5,184 nt of DNA from positions 1 to 5,184 of the forward strand of contig CACXGS010000243.1 in the NCBI GenBank assembly GCA_902767195.1. The letters run 5' to 3'. A model generated the notes under the pieces. The model had not been told where the DNA came from. It did no database searches and saw only the letters and a list, made by a program, of their open reading frames with translations. Both the position numbers and the translations under genes were made by a program. Positions 5,154-5,184 of this stretch are shown here, piece by piece (the first letter of the stretch is position 1; the number at the start of each line of letters is the position of its first letter). Source of the DNA: an uncultured Lachnospiraceae bacterium (GTDB lineage Bacteria > Bacillota_A > Clostridia > Lachnospirales > Lachnospiraceae).

Positions 5154-5184
5154 ACAGCCTCTGGTTCAGCCGCTTCTATTGCAA

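Larger units (their letters stand above)
4905..5184. other. Non-coding stretch of 280 bases after the phosphatase gene
   Basis: No frame on either strand gives a convincing gene with a ribosome binding site. The stretch is rich in inverted repeats, described as the structured element and hairpins below. Upstream of the main helix, CAGGAC (4927-4932) can pair with GTCCCTG (4941-4947) with one bulged base, and CTGAAG is repeated at 4932-4937 and 4945-4950. GTTCCGAC is repeated at 4972-4979 and 5017-5024, and TCAGCCGC at 5064-5071 and 5166-5173. No clear promoter or T-rich terminator was seen. The window ends before any downstream gene, so the region could also be a leader of that gene. Confidence 0.7.

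Noticed and set aside
4966..5163. CRISPR array or integron attC site as an explanation of the repeats
   Set aside because: There are no regularly spaced direct repeats with spacers, and I see no attC core-site pair or integrase gene nearby.

Overview
The window reads as a Gram-positive, clostridial (Lachnospiraceae-like) chromosome segment. This is inferred from the medium-GC coding sequence, strong AGGAGG-type ribosome binding sites, the tight one-strand gene layout, and a Y-family polymerase paired with a YolD-like gene, a pairing typical of Firmicutes. The species cannot be named from the sequence alone. No phage, plasmid or transposase gene is visible.

Layout: all seven genes lie on the + strand and cover about 1-4904. 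(1) 1-316 is the 3' end of a free methionine-(R)-sulfoxide reductase gene, cut by the window edge. (2) 313-1065 is a YaaA-family peroxide-stress gene, coupled to the first by an ATGA overlap. (3) 1059-1139 holds a short tandem duplication and a perfect 19-bp inverted repeat enclosing a second palindrome; it looks like a REP/MITE-type repeat. (4) 1163-1855 encodes an AlkD-like DNA alkylation repair protein. (5) 1873-3378 encodes a Y-family (UmuC/UvrX-type) translesion DNA polymerase with a QLDLF sliding-clamp motif. (6) 3422-3913 encodes a YolD-like protein. (7) 3916-4119 encodes a 67-residue protein of unknown function. (8) 4116-4904 encodes a Cof-type HAD phosphatase. (9) 4905-5184 has no convincing gene but folds into an extensive nested set of inverted repeats: a 24-bp interrupted long-range helix enclosing a 13-bp perfect hairpin and a smaller hairpin. 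It is the best candidate here for an undescribed or unrecognised element, probably a structured RNA.

The genes share a theme. The first two deal with oxidative damage (oxidised methionine; peroxide and iron), the next with alkylated bases, and the polymerase/YolD pair with replication past unrepaired lesions. Short gaps, two ATGA overlaps and the lack of an obvious internal promoter suggest that most are co-transcribed, although the repeat at 1059-1139 could split the unit. No SOS (LexA) box of the GAAC-N4-GTTC type was found, so the control of the polymerase is unresolved here.
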